Source of the DNA: Asterias rubens
Lineage: Eukaryota; Echinodermata; Asteroidea; Forcipulatida; Asteriidae
Direction: 5' to 3'
Assembly: GCF_902459465.1 (NCBI RefSeq)
Contig: NC_047072.1
Coordinates: forward strand, 15,667,776 to 15,731,775
DNA length: 64,000 bases
The notes under the pieces were generated by a model. That model worked only from the letters and a program-made list of their open reading frames with translations, made no database searches and was not told where the DNA came from. Shown one piece after another: positions 41,001 to 47,000 of the stretch; position 1 is the stretch's first letter, and each line of letters begins with the position of its first letter. The translations under genes were made by a program, and so were the position numbers.

Positions 41001-44000
41001 ACGTGGTGGGTCTTGGTGACAGACATGTACAGAACATCCTGGTGGATTGTAACCTTGCTGAGTTGGTGCACATCGATTTAGGTGAGTAAATATTCTTGAT
41101 GTCCTCATCAAATAATCTCTTCACTTGTGTGCTCTCTGGGTTCAATGTCTATAATATGCATTGATCATGTGAATGTTATAAGCAGAGATGCACGCACAGA
41201 TATTTGTTATTAAAGATACAACCCTTTCTTATACTACTGGGTTCTGAAAGCCAGAAGTCCTAGTAGCTATAGATCAAGGTGCATTAGGGCAATTTCCCTG
41301 TTTATCAGAAATACTTGAACCATTCCTCTAGCTCCCTGTTTATCAGAAATACTTGAACCATTCCTCTAGCTCCCTGTTTATCAGAAATACTTGAACCATT
41401 CCTCTAGCTCCCTGTTTATCAGAAATACTTGAACCATTCCTCTAGCTCCCTGTTTATCAGAAATACTTGAACCATTCCTCTAGCTCCCTGTTTATCAGAA
41501 ATACTTGAACCATTCCTCTAGCTCCCTGTTTATCAGAAATACTTGAACCATTCCTCTAGCTCCCTGTTTACCAGAAATACTTGAACCATTCCTCTAGCTC
41601 CCTGTTTATCAGAAATACTTGAACCATTCCTCTAGCTCCCTGTTTATCAGAAATACTTGAACCATTCCTCTAGCTCCCTGTTTATCAGAAATACTTGAAC
41701 CATTCCTCTAGCTCCCTGTTTATCAGAAATACTTGAACCATTCCTCTAGCTCCCTGTTTATCAGAAATACTTGAACCATTCCTCTAGCTTGACTCAACTC
41801 CCTCAGAATCATACAAACCCAAGCTGCTTATCAAAAATAATACTGTCTCAGTCCTCACAGTATTCCATTTATACACCTGGGTTGAGAGGAGCAATTTATG
41901 GTTTTTTGCTCAAGAACACAAGTGTCATAACCAGGATTTTAACCCACACTCCAATGACTAGGCCATCTGAACTCAAGTCTGATGCGCTAGACAATTTGGA
42001 AGTAAAGTAATTGCCCTAGTTGTACAAATCCAGTGTGTTCCTAATGTATTTATAACCCAGTTGATAATGTGAGATTCTAATTCAGTTGATTTTGTGTGAT
42101 TCTAATGTATTTATAAACCCATTTAATAATGATTGACTGTATTCAGGTGTGGCCTTTGAGCAAGGAAGGATTCTACCGACTCCAGAGACTATTCCCTTTA
42201 GGCTTACCAGAGATCTTGTAGATGGAATGGGTATAGCTGGAGTGGAAGGGGTCTTTAGGAGGTAAGCGAGACACCCCTCACTATTCCCTTTAGGCTTACT
42301 AGAGATCTTGTAGATGGAATGGGTATAGCTGGAGTGGAAGGGGTCTTTAGGAGGTAAGCGAGACACCCCCCACTATTCCCTTTAGGCTTACCAGAGATCT
42401 TGTAGATGGAATGGGTATAGCTGGAGTGGAAGGGGTCTTTAGGAGGTAAGCGAGACACCCCTCACTATTCCCTTTAGGCTTACCAGAGATCTTGTAGATG
42501 GAATGGGTATAGCTGGAGTGGAAGGGGTCTTTAGGAGGTAAGCGAGACACCCCTCACTATTCCCTTTAGGCTTACCAGAGATCTTGTAGATGGAATGGGT
42601 ATAGCTGGAGTGGAAGGGGTCTTTAGGAGGTAGGCGAGACACCCCCCACTATTCCCTTTAGGCTTACTAGAGATCTTGTAGATGGAATGGGTATAGCTGG
42701 AGTGGAAGGGGTCTTTAGGAGGTAAGCGAGACACCCCTCACTATTCCCTTTAGGCTTACCAGAGATCTTGTAGATGGAATGGGTATAGCTGGAGTGGAAG
42801 GGGTCTTTAGGAGGTAAGCGAGACACCCCTCACTATTCCCTTTAGGCTTACCAGAGATCTTGTAGATGGAATGGGTATAGCTGGAGTGGAAGGGGTCTTT
42901 AGGAGGTAAGCGAGACACCCCTCACTATTCCCTTTAGGCTTACTAGAGATCTTGTAGATGGAATGGGTATAGCTGGAGTGGAAGGGGTCTTTAGGAGGTA
43001 AGCGAGACACCCCCCACTATTCCCTTTAGGCTTACCAGAGATCTTGTAGATGGAATGGGTATAGCTGGAGTGGAAGGGGTCTTTAGGAGGTAAGCGAGAC
43101 ACCCCTCACTATTCCCTTTAGGCTTACCAGAGATCTTGTAGATGGAATGGGTATAGCTGGAGTGGAAGGGGTCTTTAGGAGGTAAGCGAGACACCCCTCA
43201 CTATTCCCTTTAGGCTTACCAGAGATCTTGTAGATGGAATGGGTATAGCTGGAGTGGAAGGGGTCTTTAGGAGGTAGGCGAGACACCCCCCACTATTCCC
43301 TTTAGGCTTACTAGAGATCTTGTAGATGGAATGGGTATAGCTGGAGTGGAAGGGGTCTTTAGGAGGTAAGCGAGACACCCCTCACTATTCCCTTTAGGCT
43401 TACTAGAGATCTTGTAGATGGAATGGGTATAGCTGGAGTGGAAGGGGTCTTTAGGAGGTAAGCGAGACACCCCTCACTATTCCCTTTAGGCTTACCAGAG
43501 ATCTTGTAGATGGAATGGGTATAGCTGGAGTGGAAGGGGTCTTTAGGAGGTAAGCGAGACACCCCTCACTATTCCCTTTAGGCTTACCAGAGATCTTGTA
43601 GATGGAATGGGTATAGCTGGAGTGGAAGGGGTCTTTAGGAGGTAAGCGAGACACCCCTCACTATTCCCTTTAGGCTTACCAGAGATCTTGTAGATGGAAT
43701 GGGTATAGCTGGAGTGGAAGGGGTCTTTAGGAGGTAAGCGAGACACCCCCCACTATTCCCTTTAGGCTTACTAGAGATCTTGTAGATGGAATGGGTATAG
43801 CTGGAGTGGAAGGGGTCTTTAGGAGGTAAGCGAGACACCCCTCACTATTCCCTTTAGGCTTACCAGAGATCTTGTAGATGGAATGGGTATAGCTGGAGTG
43901 GAAGGGGTCTTTAGGAGGTAAGCGAGACACCCCTCACTATTCCCTTTAGGCTTACCAGAGATCTTGTAGATGGAATGGGTATAGCTGGAGTGGAAGGGGT

Positions 44001-47000
44001 CTTTAGGAGGTAAGCGAGACACCCCTCACTATTCCCTTTAGGCTTACTAGAGATCTTGTAGATGGAATGGGTATAGCTGGAGTGGAAGGGGTCTTTAGGA
44101 GGTAAGCGAGACACCCCCCACTATTCCCTTTAGTCTTACTAGAGATCTTGTAGATGGAATGGGTATAGCTGGAGTAGAAGGGGTCTTTAGGAGGTAAGCG
44201 AGACCCCCCCCCCCCCACACTATTCCCTTTAGGCTTACTAGAGATCTTGTAGATGGAATGGGTATAGCTGGAGTGGAAGGGGTCTTTAGGAGGTAAGAGA
44301 GACCCCCCCCCCACACTATTCCCTTTAGGCTTACTAGAGATCTTGTAGATGGAATGGGTATAGCTGGAGTAGAAGGGGTCTTTAGGAGGTAAGCGAGACC
44401 CCCCCCCCCACACTATTCCCTTTAGACTTACTAGAGATCTTGTAGATGGAATGGGTATAGCTGGAGTGGAAGGGGTCTTTAGGAGGTAAGCGAGACACCC
44501 CTCACTATTCCCTTTAGGCTTACTAGAGATCTTGTAGATGGAATGGGTATAGCTGGAGTGGAAGGGGTCTTTAGGAGATAAGAGAGACACCCCCCACTAT
44601 TCCCTTTAGGCTTACTAGAGATCTTGTAGATGGAATGGGTATAGCTGGAGTGGAAGGGGTCTTTAGGAGGTAAGCGAGACACCCCCCCACTATTCCCTTT
44701 AGTCTTACTAGAGATCTTGTAGATGGAATGGGTATAGCTGGAGTGGAAGGGGTCTTTAGGAGGTAAGCGAGACCCCCCCCCCACACTATTCCCTTTAGAC
44801 TTACTAGAGATCTTGTAGATGGAATGGGTATAGCTGGAGTGGAAGGGGTCTTTAGAAGGTAAGAGAGACACCCCCCCCCCCCCACTATTCCCTTTAGTCT
44901 TACTAGAGATCTTGTAGATGGAATGGGTATAGCTGGAGTAGAAGGGGTCTTTAGGAGGTAAGAGAGACACCCCCCACTATTCCCTTTAGTCTTACTAGAG
45001 ATCTTGTAGATGGAATGGGTATAGCTGGAGTAGAAGGGGTCTTTAGGAGGTAAGCGAGACCCCCCCCCCCCACACTATTCCCTTTAGACTTGCTAGAGAT
45101 GTTGTAGATGGAATGGGTATAGCTGGAGTGGAAGGGGTCTTTAGAAGGTAAGAGAGACACCCCCCCCCCCCCCCACTATTCCCTTTAGTCTTACTAGAGA
45201 TCTTGTAGATGGAATGGGTATAGCTGGAGTAGAAGGGGTCTTTAGGAGGTAAGGGAGACTCCCCCCACTATTCCCTTTAGGCTTACTAGAGATCTTGTAG
45301 ATTGAATGGGTATAGCTGGAGTGGAAGGGGTCTTTAGGAGGTAAGCGAGACACCCCTCACTATTCCCTTTAGGCTTACTAGAGATCTTGTAGATGGAATG
45401 GGTATAGCTGGAGTGGAAGGGGTCTTTAGGAGGTATGAGATACAACCCCCCCCCCCCCTATGAATCCAATTTTTACCTGGTCGGGGCATGGTGACATTTC
45501 AGACAGTATACTCAGTAAAACTGTACAAACCATCAAGACTAGACCAGCTTATTACTGAGTCAACACTCTAACAAAAGAGATGACTGTACTTGCAAGTTTA
45601 CTATTTGTTTATAGTTTTTATTATTGAAATAATGCAACGCTTAAAACTTCACTAACCTTCAGGATAGCAATGACTGGTATCATTTTGCCCCACAATTCTA
45701 TGAGAACTATTTCTGGGTGTTTGTCGACTCTTGTGTAACTTAGGAAAAGCGATGTCCCTTACCATGTTACATAGCAATACTGGATTTAGTCTGAGGAATT
45801 CCAATTGAGCATTGACTTGAGACTGAACAAGGCAATGTACCAGACATCATTTTTATCTAACTCACAAATGTCTTGTTGAGACCTAGGCACAATTTCATAG
45901 AGCTGCTAAGCACAAAATGAAATTACTGCCTCGCTAAAAAAAGAGGATTACCAACCAAATTTCCACATGATTTTCAGGATGAGCAAACATAAGCTGAATA
46001 CCAGTAACAAGCAATATGCAACAATTGGAAATGTTGTTTGTAATCCTGTTTTTATCAAGGAAGAACTTTCATGCTAAGCAAATTTGTTTGCTCAGCAGCG
46101 CTATGAAATTGGGCCCAGGGCACAATTTGATGGCATTAAAGGAAGGTGTCAGCGCTTATCATATTAAAGGAAGGTGTCAGCGCTTATCATATTAAAGGAA
46201 GGTGTCAGCGCTTATGGAAGCAGGAATTCCACGCAGCCATCAAGCAAAGTTCATGGGTTAGCAGGGATTTGTTTTTCTTTTACAGAAGGGTTGTCCACAT
46301 TACTAGACATTCTTCACTTAGCACAGCTAGTGCAGAAACTTGGTGCTTTCTCTGTAAGTGCAGAATTCACTGGTAAGCAGGGCCATACCATTGGGCCCTG
46401 TACTTTCCATAAGTTTCACAGTCTTTGTCATTATGAAAACCTGAATGTTTCAATCAATATAGTTTTTGACAATGATACTGATTCTGAATTGCTTTGATTG
46501 TTTAGGTGTTGTGAGAAGACAATGGATGTAATGCATAACTCACAGGAGGCTTTGCTCACCATACTCCAGGTAAGGTCATAGGTTACCAACATGTAGACAT
46601 TATGGCAGACTCTGTAGTGGTTATTAGGGAAACCTTAGGTAGTGGTGACTTGATGTTGTAGAAATCGGTGCCTGTATTGTGTATGAGTGCCTCATATTGT
46701 AGATTCAGAGCCTCATTGAATTGAGTTGGGATTAGTGCCTCAATTTGCCTCGTATTGCCTCGTATGTCTTCAGCCCTTATTGAGTAGGAATAAGTGCCTC
46801 TTTCTGTAGAGCTCCATACATCATCGAGGTAATATTATTTCCTCGTGTTGTAGAAATCAATGCCTCATTAAGATGGTACCACCAGTACCTCGTGCTGTAG
46901 TGACCAAAGCCTCATTGAGTAGAATTAAGTTTCTCTTATTGAGTCGGTCTGGGTACTAGGTATTAATGGTTCATGATGGTGATGATTCTTATTGAGTCAG

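Noticed and set aside
42082..45445. Dozens of overlapping 67-195 codon minus-strand frames
   Set aside because: They are the antisense of the 92-bp ATM exon array and step by one unit each; no independent coding evidence.
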